A stretch of DNA of 64,000 nucleotides from Leptolyngbya sp. PCC 7375 (GCF_000316115.1 NZ_JH993797.1:1226486-1290485), one strand, 5' to 3'. Shown: positions 34,550 through 43,651, counted from the stretch's first letter. Made by a program: numbers and translations. Notes: a model not told the origin generated them from the sequence alone.

Positions 34550-35632
34550 ATGATGCACACACTTCGACCGTATCAATCCGTTAGTCCATGGGAACGCTTT
34601 TGCGCATGGATCACCAGCACTGAAAATCGATTATATGTTGGCTGGTTCGGGACCCTTTTGATTCCCACAGCCCTGGTCGCTACGGTTGTTTTTGTCCTGG
34701 CCATGGTGGCGGCACCGCCCGTGGATATGGATGGTATTCGAGAGCCGATTAGCGGTTCCTTGCTCTATGGCAACAATATGATTACCGCCACCGTGGTGCC
34801 CTCTTCCAATGCCATTGGCCTCCACTTTTATCCCATCTGGGAAGCCGCCAGTCTAGATGAGTGGCTTTACAACGGTGGCCCGTACCAGATGATTATCTTT
34901 CACTTTCTCATCGCTGCCTATGCCTACATGGGACGTCAGTGGGAACTGAGCTATCGCTTAGGCATGAGACCCTGGATTGCCGTGGCCTATTCGGCTCCGG
35001 TGGCAGCTGCTACCTCGGTGTTACTGATTTACCCCATCGGCCAAGGCAGTTTTTCGGATGGGTTGATGCTCGGGATTTCTGGCACCTTCAACTTTATGAT
35101 TGTGTTTACAGCCGAGCACAACATTCTCATGCATCCCTTCCATATGCTGGGGGTCATCGGTGTCTTCGGGGGGGCCTTGTTCTCTGCCATGCATGGCTCC
35201 TTGGTCACCTCGTCGTTAGTGCGAGAAACCACCGAACTTGAATCCCAAAATGCTGGCTATCGCTTTGGTCAAGAGGAAGAAACCTATAACCTGGTCGCCG
35301 CCCATGGGTACTTTGGACGCTTGATCTTTCAACATGCCTCCTTTAATAACAGTCGGTCTTTGCACTTTCTACTGGCGGCCTGGCCGGTGGTCGGGATTTG
35401 GTTCGCCTCCCTGGGCATTTGCTCCATGGCCTTTAATCTCAATGGATTCAACTTTAACCAGTCCATTCTAGACAGTGAAGGGCGAGTGGTGAATACCTGG
35501 GCCGATGTGCTGAATCGCGCCAATTTAGGCATTGAAGTCATCCATGAGCGTAATGCCCACAACTTCCCCCTAGATTTGGCATCTGGAGAGGCCGTTCCCG
35601 TTGCGCTGACAGCACCTGCGATCGCCGCATAA
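34550..35632 (+). CDS. psbA: Photosystem II D1 protein, low-oxygen D1' form
   Basis: A 360-residue D1 protein with unbroken alignment to standard D1 numbering. The D1' marker residues are all present: Ala80 (usually Gly), Leu158 (usually Phe) and Ala286 (usually Thr). Met173 replaces Pro, as in PsbA2 of Thermosynechococcus. Residue 130 is Gln and residue 262 is His instead of Tyr, next to the QB site. All Mn-cluster ligands remain: Asp170, Glu189, His332, Glu333, His337, Asp342 and Ala344, plus Tyr161, His190, His198, His215 and His272. The C-terminal processing site LDLA/SGE is intact, so it is not a rogue (super-) D1. D1' genes are known to be induced under micro-oxic conditions, and linkage to acsF, ho and hemN supports that. 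Confidence 0.96.
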   Translation: MMHTLRPYQSVSPWERFCAWITSTENRLYVGWFGTLLIPTALVATVVFVLAMVAAPPVDMDGIREPISGSLLYGNNMITATVVPSSNAIGLHFYPIWEAASLDEWLYNGGPYQMIIFHFLIAAYAYMGRQWELSYRLGMRPWIAVAYSAPVAAATSVLLIYPIGQGSFSDGLMLGISGTFNFMIVFTAEHNILMHPFHMLGVIGVFGGALFSAMHGSLVTSSLVRETTELESQNAGYRFGQEEETYNLVAAHGYFGRLIFQHASFNNSRSLHFLLAAWPVVGIWFASLGICSMAFNLNGFNFNQSILDSEGRVVNTWADVLNRANLGIEVIHERNAHNFPLDLASGEAVPVALTAPAIAA

Positions 35633-35642
35633 GATCATAATT

Positions 35643-35735
35643 GGGCATTGCTGATCTTTGGGATGACGTTAGGTGTAAAACACCGTCGAATAGCAAGAGT
35701 TCTAGACTAGTGCAGCCCCTAAATCAGCAATTGCC
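35643..35735. repeat. Short inverted-ended element, copy 1 (~93 bp)
   Basis: It begins GGGCATTGCTGAT and ends AATCAGCAATTGCC. The interior (GGGATGACGTTAG, then CACCGTCGAATAG and TCTAGAC) resembles the element at 53348-53439. It has the size and ends of a MITE-like non-autonomous element. It lies directly after psbA and before its terminator. Confidence 0.6.
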
Positions 35736-35773
35736 AGAGTTTTAATTGGTTGAGATTTGATTCGTTACCTATA

Positions 35774-35804
35774 GGGGAGGGGGGAAACTCCCTCCCTTTT
35801 TTTT
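35774..35804 (+). terminator. Rho-independent terminator after psbA
   Basis: GGGGAGGGGGGAAAC is followed by TCCCTCCC and eight T. The G-rich and C-rich arms form a strong stem. Confidence 0.88.
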
Positions 35805-35903
35805 GTAGGGCATATCAAGCATGGGCTTACAGGTTTGGAATTGGACAAGGTGCGTACTGTAAGCTGGCTTTCACCTGATTAATGGGTTCAGAACTCATAC
35901 CCT

Positions 35904-36839
35904 CTACGGTTCTATGGGGTCAGCAAAAAAGCCTAAATGATTACCGACCGGTCGTTCTTGACCAGGGATTTTGCCATGAATAGGCGTATTCAGTAGGGTG
36001 GGACCCCTGGGTGACGACACGGCCAACGTTGTTGAACCACCGCCATCTAAGCGCAAAGCGGTATCAGCGCCTAATTCTTGCACCAGGTCAGTCACTTCGC
36101 CCACGGTCAACCCTTCGCTGTAAAAAGGCTGCTTGCCATCAACCAGGACCAGCCATAGACGAGCACCCGTGGCATCTAAAGCTGCCACGGTAAATGAGTA
36201 GGGCTTTTTGCCTTCATACTGGAGTCGGTCTTGCAGCTGAGTGGTGATCTGACCATTTTCCAACAGCATCAGATTACCTGCCACCGCCTGTTGAGTGTCG
36301 TCTTCACAGGTGCCATCAGCGTTGATAACGGCTCGCTGATTCATAAAACACAGCGTCGGTACCGGTGGCTGATCAGGATTTGCTGGGGCAACCACGTTGC
36401 CGTCAGACATTGATAACCCCATTAAATTGACCGGTTCTCCAGGACGAGGGTAATAGTTCCAGAGAGTGACCTCTTTAAATGGAGAAAAAAAGTTAGCATT
36501 CACGGCCAGCTGTAGTCCGTGAGTTTGTAAAAACGCTGACGTTTTTTGTCCCACCGCTCTATGGCTTTTCGTACCATATTTTTTCAGATCTGCCTGCGGA
36601 TTCACGGGGGTGACCAACGGTTGCAATCCAGCAGTCGTTAGATCAATATCGATAATATGAATGACGTTGGGGCGAGGTTGCTCACGGGTGCGACGGCTGT
36701 AAACAATGCCCTGAAATAGCGGCTGACGATTAATCTCAGTGGGATGAGGGCGACGCCATACCGTGGAGCCATAGAGTGCCATGGGCAGCAAGAACGCGAA
36801 CCAAAGTAATCCTGTTTTTAGGTGACGCCAACGAGACAT
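35904..36839 (-). CDS. Phosphodiester glycosidase (NAGPA-domain) family protein
   Basis: A 311-residue exported protein with an N-terminal membrane/signal segment (LLWFAFLLPMALYGST, about residues 11-26). The NAGPA fold is recognised by HIIDIDLTTAGLQPLVTP, AVNANFFSPF, RLWLVLVDGKQPFYSEGLTVGEVTDLVQELGADTALRLDGGGSTTLA. This GEV..L..LG...AL.LDGGGS core is the family signature. Members cleave phosphodiester-linked sugars, but cyanobacterial substrates are unknown. The gene is single and points toward psbA. Confidence 0.85.
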   Translation of the reverse strand: MSRWRHLKTGLLWFAFLLPMALYGSTVWRRPHPTEINRQPLFQGIVYSRRTREQPRPNVIHIIDIDLTTAGLQPLVTPVNPQADLKKYGTKSHRAVGQKTSAFLQTHGLQLAVNANFFSPFKEVTLWNYYPRPGEPVNLMGLSMSDGNVVAPANPDQPPVPTLCFMNQRAVINADGTCEDDTQQAVAGNLMLLENGQITTQLQDRLQYEGKKPYSFTVAALDATGARLWLVLVDGKQPFYSEGLTVGEVTDLVQELGADTALRLDGGGSTTLAVSSPRGPTLLNTPIHGKIPGQERPVGNHLGFFADPIEP

Positions 36840-37066
36840 AGATGTTTATTGCACAAACGCTGCTATCTGCTTATTTTCACCTCAACCAAGCCGTTGTTCC
36901 CCTAGACCCGGGGTAGGGGTAATCTGTTTCGTTAGTCTCAGTGAGAAACGTATCCACGTGTAAGGTTGTTGTCTGTAGATATATTTATTAGATCATTTTT
37001 GGGCGGCATGGGTTTGGGTTAGTCTGTAGCTACTCTAAACACGTTCCTTAGGAAAAGTCACTGTTT

Positions 37067-37660
37067 ATGGCCCGTCGTCACAATTGGCAAATGACGCTAC
37101 GTGTAGCTGGGTTAGTTGCGATCGCACTCTTCACGTTCCATGCCCTCAGTAGCTTACTATTCGGCGTCTTGGGGCTGGCTCCCAGCAGTCCCCAATGGAG
37201 TTTGGCCCTTATCCTCGGTAGCTTTTTAGCCATTGCTGGAGCCACTGTAGGGATGCAGTCTCTTAAATTTATTCCCCAAAGATTAACTGGCTTAGTCAGC
37301 GGCGCATCGTCCATCGCCATTTTGGCTGCCTTCAGCCTTGGAGCGTTGAGTGGACACCAGGCTGAAGGGGTGCTGATCGGCGCTATTGCGGGTTTGATCA
37401 TAGGTGGGTGGGGGGGATTTTGCACAGGACATCGTCAAGGGTTTTGGCAAGTTGCGATCGCGCTGATCAGCAGCCTCTGTGCCTATGGAACAGCGTTTGG
37501 CCTCAGCAGCTGGGCCTGGGCCGCCGCCACCACTCAACGTTGGCCGATCGCCATCGGTCTGGGGGTATGCACCGCCCTCTATCTCTGGTTTACACAACAA
37601 GGACTGACGTGGGTCTATCACCAATGGCAGCATGACATAAAAAGAGAACCCCAAAAATAG
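37067..37660 (+). CDS. Integral membrane protein of unknown function
   Basis: A 197-residue protein with five to six hydrophobic helices separated by short loops and a basic C-terminal tail. A Gly-rich helix (GVLIGAIAGLIIGGWGGFCTGH) stands out. The ATG has GGAAAAG upstream (position ~37053). I do not recognise the family. It carries two HIP1 octamers, so it is ordinary host DNA. Confidence 0.6.
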   Translation: MARRHNWQMTLRVAGLVAIALFTFHALSSLLFGVLGLAPSSPQWSLALILGSFLAIAGATVGMQSLKFIPQRLTGLVSGASSIAILAAFSLGALSGHQAEGVLIGAIAGLIIGGWGGFCTGHRQGFWQVAIALISSLCAYGTAFGLSSWAWAAATTQRWPIAIGLGVCTALYLWFTQQGLTWVYHQWQHDIKREPQK

Positions 37661-37999
37661 AAGAACCATAGAAAAGCTTATTTTTAAGAGTAAATCAGTT
37701 TTTAGTTATATTTTTTAAGCTTTAGATCAATTTAATTGGTCAAAACAGCCTTTTCAGCCATAGAACGTCAGAAAATAAAAGTTTGAGCGCTAATAATATT
37801 TGAATTTTCAAAAAGATTGTTTATTCTCAAATCATTTCTAGGACACATTGCCAAATACCCTAAAAATCCTTCTCTGCAAGGGTTATACGAATGTTGGTTA
37901 GCTAATTTCTCCACATTCAAACTCTTCTTTAATTTACATTTCGGTTTTCCCATTCCGTAATAACTTCTTGGCAACTTGTATGGAGTTAAGTGTGACATT
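37661..37999. other. Intergenic region, 339 bp
   Basis: AT-rich and without a credible gene. It leads into the tandem repeats at 38000-38045 upstream of the subtilase. Confidence 0.45.
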
Positions 38000-38045
38000 C
38001 GATGCGACAAAATCGTATCGCACGATGCGACAAAATCGTATCGCA
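38000..38045 (+). repeat. Two perfect 23-bp tandem repeats upstream of the subtilase
   Basis: The 23-bp unit starting CGATGCGACAAAATCG occurs twice in direct succession (38000-38022 and 38023-38045). Each unit contains an inverted repeat, TGCGA with TCGCA, 10 bp apart. It ends 42 bp before the subtilase start, consistent with tandem operator sites or an iteron-like array. Confidence 0.85.
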
Positions 38046-38087
38046 GACTGAATCTAAGACCACTTATACATAATCAAAGGGTGAATT

Positions 38088-39368
38088 ATGTCTATAGAAA
38101 CTACCGGGCGCTATCTTGTACTTCTGCCCGACGAAGATGTGAACGCGGGTATTCAAGCATTATCTAGCGCAACGGGTATTCAAGGTGTGGCCAGAGCCGC
38201 AGATTTTGAAGGTCACGCCTTTACGTCTGCAGAACTCGATAGCCCCAATGCGTCAGTTTTTGACAATCTAGGAGTCGCTGTCGTTCCCCTTGATCCTGAT
38301 CAGGCACAATCCGTACGAGCCAGTGCCGCTGCCCATGGTAATGTGCTGGCAATTCAGCCAGAACGAGTCGTCTACGCTATTGGTCAGGGTCTATCCGCAG
38401 ATTATTTGCGGGGCTACAGCGACGCCGCCACCCATCTATATGAGCAGGCGGGCCCAGACCAGGGGGCATTGGCTGCCCGTGCCCATAAGGGTTCGACCCC
38501 AGAGTTTCAAGACTGCAAGAGCACCTGGGGGCTCCAGGCAACTCGGGTGATCGACTCAGGCCACAGTGGCCTGGGAATCAAAGTCGCTGTGCTAGATACA
38601 GGCATGGACCTCAATCATCCTGACTTTGCCGGTCGCATCATCCAAAGCCGGTCATTTATCGCTGGCGAGGCTGTTCAGGATGCCAATGGCCATGGGACCC
38701 ATTGCATTGGTACAGCCTGTGGTCCCAAAGATCCGCCGGAACTACCCCGTTACGGCGTCGCTTATAACGCTGAAATTTATGCCGGTAAGGTTTTAAGTAA
38801 TCGTGGCTCAGGCTCCGATAGTGGCATTCTGGCCGGAATTGAATGGGCAGTTAATAATGGCTGTGCCATTATTTCCATGTCCCTGGGAGCACCCACCCGC
38901 CCCGGTGATACCTACTCACCCATCTATGAGCGAGTGGGACAGCGAGCCTTGAATCGTGGTTCTCTGATTATTGCGGCAGCCGGTAATGAAAGTGATCGAC
39001 GCGACGGACGCATCAATCCAGTAGGTTATCCTGCTAACGCTCCCTCCTTAATGGCGGTGGGTGCTCTAGATAATAAGCTACAAATGGGATTCTTCTCCAA
39101 TGGCAGCATTAATCTGGACGGTGGCCAAGTGGATATTGCTGGACCGGGAGTTGCGGTTCATTCCACATGGCCCATGCCCGATCGCTATAGAAAGATTAGC
39201 GGGACCAGCATGGCCACACCTCACGTATCCGGCATTGCCGCTCTCTATGCCGAGGCAACTGGGGCACGGGGCATGGAACTCTGGGCCTGGCTAATGCGAG
39301 ATGCCCAACGCTTGGGACTCGCTGGCACTGATGTTGGGATAGGCTTAGTACAGGCACCGTTGCTGTAA
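38088..39368 (+). CDS. S8 family subtilisin-like serine peptidase
   Basis: A 426-residue subtilase. The catalytic triad is Asp170 (VAVLDTG), His202 (NGHGTHC) and Ser374 (GTSMATPHVSG), with oxyanion Asn300 (AAGN). The first ~105 residues form an I9-propeptide-like region (GRYLVLLPDEDV, then VAVVPLDPDQAQSVRASAA). There is no signal peptide or membrane helix, so it appears cytoplasmic or exported by another route. The next gene encodes a lipoprotein that also looks like an I9 inhibitor, suggesting a protease-inhibitor pair. ATG at 38088 begins shortly after the 23-bp tandem repeats. Confidence 0.92.
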   Translation: MSIETTGRYLVLLPDEDVNAGIQALSSATGIQGVARAADFEGHAFTSAELDSPNASVFDNLGVAVVPLDPDQAQSVRASAAAHGNVLAIQPERVVYAIGQGLSADYLRGYSDAATHLYEQAGPDQGALAARAHKGSTPEFQDCKSTWGLQATRVIDSGHSGLGIKVAVLDTGMDLNHPDFAGRIIQSRSFIAGEAVQDANGHGTHCIGTACGPKDPPELPRYGVAYNAEIYAGKVLSNRGSGSDSGILAGIEWAVNNGCAIISMSLGAPTRPGDTYSPIYERVGQRALNRGSLIIAAAGNESDRRDGRINPVGYPANAPSLMAVGALDNKLQMGFFSNGSINLDGGQVDIAGPGVAVHSTWPMPDRYRKISGTSMATPHVSGIAALYAEATGARGMELWAWLMRDAQRLGLAGTDVGIGLVQAPLL

Positions 39369-39400
39369 CGTGCAACAGCGTTGTTACATTTGTAGAATTG

Positions 39401-39433
39401 CTGCTGATCTTTATTCTTTATTTAGATCAGCAG
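39401..39433 (+). terminator. Hairpin between subtilase and lipoprotein genes
   Basis: CTGCTGATCT (39401-39410) pairs perfectly with AGATCAGCAG (39424-39433) with a 13-nt T-rich loop. No T-tract follows. It may reduce read-through into the lipoprotein gene or mask its start. The arms resemble the ends of the 92-bp elements. Confidence 0.45.
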
Positions 39434-39438
39434 CGACA

Positions 39439-39810
39439 ATGGGAGATATGAGAAACACTAGGTGGGCTAGACAACTGATTCATTGGCTAATTGTTGCCAT
39501 CGTGACAGTCAGCCTAGTGGGCTGTTGGCCCAAAGGGTCAGACGCTATAAATGCAACCCCAGGAGCAGACATGGATAAGGTCAAGGTAACAGTATCAATC
39601 GATGACGCTCACATCGAACAGATTGATGAGGTCACTGAACAGCTAAAGGCAGCAGGCCTTGACGTGGAGCAAACCTTGACAACCCTCGGCATTGTTACCG
39701 GCTCAGTGGCTTCAGACAACATGTCTTCGTTATCTGATGTGACTGGTGTTGACTCCGTAGAGGTGGACAGAACAATTACGTTACCGCCCCCTGGTTCTGA
39801 CGTTCAATAA
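39439..39810 (+). CDS. Lipoprotein with subtilisin-propeptide (I9)-like domain
   Basis: About 123 residues from ATG 39439, or 120 from ATG 39448. The signal peptide RQLIHWLIVAIVTVSLVGC ends in a lipobox with Cys as the lipidated residue. After a short linker, the ~75-residue domain (KVTVSIDDAHIEQIDEVTEQ, then LTTLGIVTGSVASDN, DVTGVDSVEVDRTITLPPP) has the pattern of Inhibitor_I9/subtilase propeptides. In those, the C-terminal strand occupies the protease active site. It follows the subtilase by 70 bp, so a role as membrane-anchored inhibitor or folding helper is likely but inferred. Its end overlaps the convergent dynamin gene by 7 bp. A start further upstream, at 39370, would destroy the signal peptide and is unlikely. 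Confidence 0.75.
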   Translation: MGDMRNTRWARQLIHWLIVAIVTVSLVGCWPKGSDAINATPGADMDKVKVTVSIDDAHIEQIDEVTEQLKAAGLDVEQTLTTLGIVTGSVASDNMSSLSDVTGVDSVEVDRTITLPPPGSDVQ

Positions 39811-41450
39811 TTCAATTCTTCCTGTAGCTGTTGCAGTTCTACCAACGTATTTTCCAGTAGTGTCCGTTGGCCAGCCTGTTGGTCTACGGACACTGGTTTT
39901 GTAATGGATATTTGCATAACTGGCTGAGCCCGCTCTTGATAGGATGCAAGGGCATCCAGGGCGGTTTCAGAAAAATGGGCCAGGTACTCACGGGCAGCGT
40001 CACGGCTAGCCTGGGGTGATACGGATGGCTCTGGCTCCGACGCTTTCTTTTTACGCCCAGCCCGATTGAGCAAGTGGCTGGTGCCACCGAGCACAGCTGC
40101 CCCCATGGGGCCTGCTAACACCCAGCCCAGGCCGGTGGCGATCGCAACCGAAGCCATACCATCCCCCTGATTTATCTCCGGTTCACTGGGGTCTTCTGTC
40201 GGTGGCACAGTCTCATCAGGTAACTGCCAACCAACCCACAGATCCACCGGACGTGGCTGCTCAAAAAAATCACAGGCTTGATACACCCAGTCGGCAACAG
40301 CTCGCTTTTTTTGTTTCCAGACAGGTTGTAATATCTCTTCTAACCATAGAGGAGCCGTGCCTGCTTGAAGAGAGGCCGCAAAACCATATTGATATTGATT
40401 CAACAGATTCTCTAAGCTGAGCCAGTCTTGCAAATCCATCACACTTTGCTGAAACCCCTTTTGTATCAGTTGCTGAGCCCGTTGTTGAATGGCGACGCGA
40501 CGGGCATCGGGGTGGGGGGCTGCATTAAGAGATTGCAGCTGTTGTTGCAGAGCCTGGTGCACCTGGGAGCCTAAGGGCAACAATCGCGGTATACGATGAA
40601 CAGCCAACTCAGGTAAACGGACCTGTACCAACCTATGCAAAGCCGACTCCAATGCTGGTAACCCGGCCTGGGTGGCAGCCGCCATATCTCCTTTAAGGCG
40701 GGCCCGCAGAGCTGGTAAAGCATCCACCGCATAGAGATTACTCACACCATCCGGCAGTGTTGCTCGAAAGTCTTGGGCTAGAAATCGCAAACGGTACATG
40801 ACCTGTTTGCGTTCCTCAGGTTCCATAAGATTGAGAAAATTCACCACAAATAGCACTGTGGTAATGCCTCGGTCCATCAGCCAGTCCCGCAAATGCTCTC
40901 GCTCTGCCAGGGTCATGAGCTTACGACCATCCAAAAGCTGCACCACCACATCGGTTTCCATCAGCTTGGCGTACACCCGCTCATTTTGTGCTGCTCGGTC
41001 ATCGGTGCCCGGCAGGTCCACCAGCTCCACGCCTGGTTGCAGAAATGGGTGGGGACATGTCACTGCCACCGCTGCCACATCGGCCTGCATCTGCCGCTGC
41101 TCATCGAGAATGGCGTAACGTTGCAACAGGTCTGTTCCAGGTTCTTCTAGGACATTGCCATCGGTGAGGGTAATGCGACTGGCCAATTCAGGCCCATAGG
41201 TGACGGTGATAGCGGCCCCGGTTGTGGGTACGAGATCAATGGGCAGGGTTTTCTCACCGAGGAGGGCATTGAGCAAGGTGGATTTGCCGTAGTTGAAGGG
41301 GCCAAAGACGGTGATGCGTAAGGTGGTGTGGGAGATGCGATCGCACTGACATAACACATCGGCCTTTAATGCAGCGTGCGTTGGGTCGAGCAGGCCTACC
41401 GCTTTTCTCAGGGTGTTGATGAGCGGAAAATGTGATGTAATGGCGGCCAT
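39804..41450 (-). CDS. Dynamin-family GTPase
   Basis: A 548-residue large GTPase. The P-loop is GPFNYGKST at 50-58, switch I contains PTTGA, G3 is DLPGTDD, and the G4 position reads NFLN rather than the usual TKxD. A helical stalk follows, then a Gly/Ala-rich hydrophobic stretch near 440-465 (VAIATGLGWVLAGPMGAAVLGG) that could insert into membrane. Bacterial dynamin-like proteins remodel thylakoid or plasma membranes. Cyanobacteria often carry several. No paired dynamin gene is beside it. A basic RKKK lies after the hydrophobic part. Confidence 0.85.
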   Translation of the reverse strand: MAAITSHFPLINTLRKAVGLLDPTHAALKADVLCQCDRISHTTLRITVFGPFNYGKSTLLNALLGEKTLPIDLVPTTGAAITVTYGPELASRITLTDGNVLEEPGTDLLQRYAILDEQRQMQADVAAVAVTCPHPFLQPGVELVDLPGTDDRAAQNERVYAKLMETDVVVQLLDGRKLMTLAEREHLRDWLMDRGITTVLFVVNFLNLMEPEERKQVMYRLRFLAQDFRATLPDGVSNLYAVDALPALRARLKGDMAAATQAGLPALESALHRLVQVRLPELAVHRIPRLLPLGSQVHQALQQQLQSLNAAPHPDARRVAIQQRAQQLIQKGFQQSVMDLQDWLSLENLLNQYQYGFAASLQAGTAPLWLEEILQPVWKQKKRAVADWVYQACDFFEQPRPVDLWVGWQLPDETVPPTEDPSEPEINQGDGMASVAIATGLGWVLAGPMGAAVLGGTSHLLNRAGRKKKASEPEPSVSPQASRDAAREYLAHFSETALDALASYQERAQPVMQISITKPVSVDQQAGQRTLLENTLVELQQLQEELNY

Positions 41451-41532
41451 ATCTTAGGGAGCTATGGTGTGGACAGTGGGATGGCCCACCTCAGGCCCTG
41501 GTGAAATTTTAATTGCGATCGCGCTTTAGAAA

Positions 41533-41850
41533 TTAATTTCTAGAGCGCTCTAGAAACAGCTTGTAAATAACCCAGCCAACGGCAAACAGTAACAATACGC
41601 CAGATAACCAGGTAGCCACTCGTATAGCTATGATCACACCCACAACGAGCAAACCAAACTGTACAAGTTTCGGTAAACGGTTATACCAGCCAAAGCTTAA
41701 GGCTCCCTTGTGTTTAACCGTAGGTTTTACCGACGTCGACGTCTCTATCTCAGATTCAAGCTCACGCATCCGCACCTTTATTTCGCGTTCCTTGAGCTCC
41801 GCTTCCAGATTTTTGAGTTCTTGTTCTTTAGATTGATGATCAGAATTCAT
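41533..41850 (-). CDS. Small coiled-coil membrane protein
   Basis: 105 residues. The first ~38 are a charged coiled coil (KEQELKNLEAELKEREIKVRMRELESEI). Two closely spaced hydrophobic helices occupy about 68-97 (LVQFGLLVVGVIIAIRVATWLSGVLLLF, in two parts). I do not recognise a family. It may be co-transcribed with the Uma2 gene upstream on the same strand, with 177 bp between. Confidence 0.6.
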   Translation of the reverse strand: MNSDHQSKEQELKNLEAELKEREIKVRMRELESEIETSTSVKPTVKHKGALSFGWYNRLPKLVQFGLLVVGVIIAIRVATWLSGVLLLFAVGWVIYKLFLERSRN

Positions 41851-42027
41851 AGATTTTGAAAAGGACCAACCGCTTCTTTACCAAAATATGCGCAGTTTTG
41901 AGCACCTGCAACCTTAAAAAAACTGGAACTCCAAACCTATAGTCCTTCTGGCCACTCTAAAGCTTGAGCCATCGGTGTTGAGGGTTGGAATTCTTCCGTA
42001 ACTGCTGGCAATTTCAGATTTTTGCCT

Positions 42028-42687
42028 TTAGAGCTTTGGTCGAGAATGCCACCATTCCCTTAGCCCTTGCACCGCTTCAATCTCATCTTCCTTAGCACGC
42101 TGTAAAAAGTCATACAGCTGTTCTTTGGCAATCAGTGGAAATGTAGGACTCTGTTCAACTTCCACATACACCTGATTTTGCAACTGATAAATTCGCCACA
42201 AACGTCCATTAAACCGCCAAAATTCTGGCACACCTAAGCTAGCGTAAAACTGATTCTTGCGAATATCTGTGTGGGTAATATCCACCTCAACCACTAAAGC
42301 AGGGGGTGGATCCACCTCAAAGTTTACGTTGCGGCCCTTAACCAACGGCTGATTCTGAATATAGTAAGCATTATCCGGCTCAGTACCTTTTTGTAGCTGC
42401 GGATAATTCATGGTCGTTGAGCCCATGGTCTTGATACGCATGCCATAAAGCTCTACCAGGGTCAAAATGAAGCGCTCAATTAACCGCCCGGCAAACTCAT
42501 GATCTTCTAATGGCATGGTGATTTCCAGCAGTCCATTGTCATAGATAAAGCGGGAGCCACGCTGCTGGGGTAACGCAGTCAAAATTTGCAGGTAAGCGTC
42601 CCAATCTACACCGTGCAGAACAACTCGCTTTTCACCCACAATGGGGGGTTGAATTTCAGCTTTTGGCTCTGGAGCGGCAATGGCCAT
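42028..42687 (-). CDS. Uma2 family (DUF820) PD-(D/E)XK nuclease-like protein
   Basis: A 219-residue member of the Uma2 family, greatly expanded in cyanobacteria and of unknown role. Motifs seen are LLEITMPLEDHE, EPDNAYYI and PALVVEVDITH, which supply the acidic residues of a PD-(D/E)XK fold, and GVPEFWRF. I start at ATG 42687, which has GAGG 9 nt upstream. The ATG at 42705 would add six residues and lacks a ribosome site. Confidence 0.88.
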   Translation of the reverse strand: MAIAAPEPKAEIQPPIVGEKRVVLHGVDWDAYLQILTALPQQRGSRFIYDNGLLEITMPLEDHEFAGRLIERFILTLVELYGMRIKTMGSTTMNYPQLQKGTEPDNAYYIQNQPLVKGRNVNFEVDPPPALVVEVDITHTDIRKNQFYASLGVPEFWRFNGRLWRIYQLQNQVYVEVEQSPTFPLIAKEQLYDFLQRAKEDEIEAVQGLREWWHSRPKL

Positions 42688-43123
42688 AGCAAGGTACCTC
42701 ACCAAACAGCAGATATATAAAGAATGCCACAGTTATGGTGGTGTCGACCAACGCTTGAATCTACCCTTGACTGAACACATTTTTATACAAAAACTGCTTT
42801 CATGTGCGGATTCTCATGTTTAGAGTGGTAAATACATATAATCCAAATAATCCAAACGATCAGGTGTCGCATTGTTAGGACGTCGGTTCCGTAAAATCAC
42901 GGGTTCACAAACTATATAAGCTAATTTTTAGCTTAAACAATCAATCAAAAATATAGAGCTTTAATTGATAAAAACTTTATATTTTTAATTGATTAATTGT
43001 GACAAATAGAACCATCCAAATCCTGTAATCCATGCTGAATAAACGGGTACTTCTTATACGGAATTAGGAAACATTAAAGCTATAGCCTAAAACTTGCAAT
43101 CCCACTAGATTTATAGTCAACAA
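42688..43123. other. Intergenic region, 436 bp, with AT-rich hairpin
   Basis: No gene seen. An inverted repeat pairs 42939-42958 (AATCAATCAAAAATATAGAG) with 42975-42994 at 18 of 20 positions around a 16-nt loop. It lies between divergent genes; function unknown. Confidence 0.5.
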
Positions 43124-43651
43124 ATGCGCAAACAAGACATCAAACGAGATGCCTCTGGTCCCTCTATATTTCTGTCGACAGTTGCCCTCATGTTGTCAGC
43201 ACTAGCTATTTTTGCGTATTTTTTATTTAGGTCTGGCCCTCAGCAACAGGCAATTGAGGGTAGCCCAACGCCAGATAGTTATTGTCAAGAAAATTTTGAG
43301 GATAAGGAAGTTCTTTTACAAAGGCTATCAGACCACAAAAATCGTATGGGTGATAATTGGTCAAGTTTTTGCCAGGATAGATTAGATAGCGCCCTTTATG
43401 ACACAGCTATTCTCAAAGCAGCAGTGGGGCGATTTAACACATCATTTATTCGCCTTTGCCAAATCCCCGAAAGAGCTGATTCAGAAATATTCAAAGATGC
43501 CCAATTTTTATTTAGTATCTGGGAAGAAAATCGTAATACGTCTGGTGAATCTCAGGAAATCAAACCTTTATTAGAAAACTTCTTCCAAAATTACGAAAAC
43601 GTTAGTGAGAGTTGTCCTGCAGCAAAAGAAATATTTGCAGGCAATAATTAG
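43124..43651 (+). CDS. Single-pass membrane-anchored protein of unknown function
   Basis: 175 residues: a basic cytoplasmic N-terminus, one helix (IFLSTVALMLSALAIFAYFLF, about 15-35), and a soluble, mostly helical domain with four cysteines (at about 54, 83, 112 and 164) that could form two disulfides outside the membrane. I do not recognise a family. It is a single gene in a rather AT-rich stretch. Confidence 0.55.
   Translation: MRKQDIKRDASGPSIFLSTVALMLSALAIFAYFLFRSGPQQQAIEGSPTPDSYCQENFEDKEVLLQRLSDHKNRMGDNWSSFCQDRLDSALYDTAILKAAVGRFNTSFIRLCQIPERADSEIFKDAQFLFSIWEENRNTSGESQEIKPLLENFFQNYENVSESCPAAKEIFAGNN

Noticed and set aside
34550..35632. Rogue (super-rogue) D1 or chlorophyll f synthase
   Set aside because: All Mn-cluster ligands and the C-terminal processing site are present, and D1' markers fit better.
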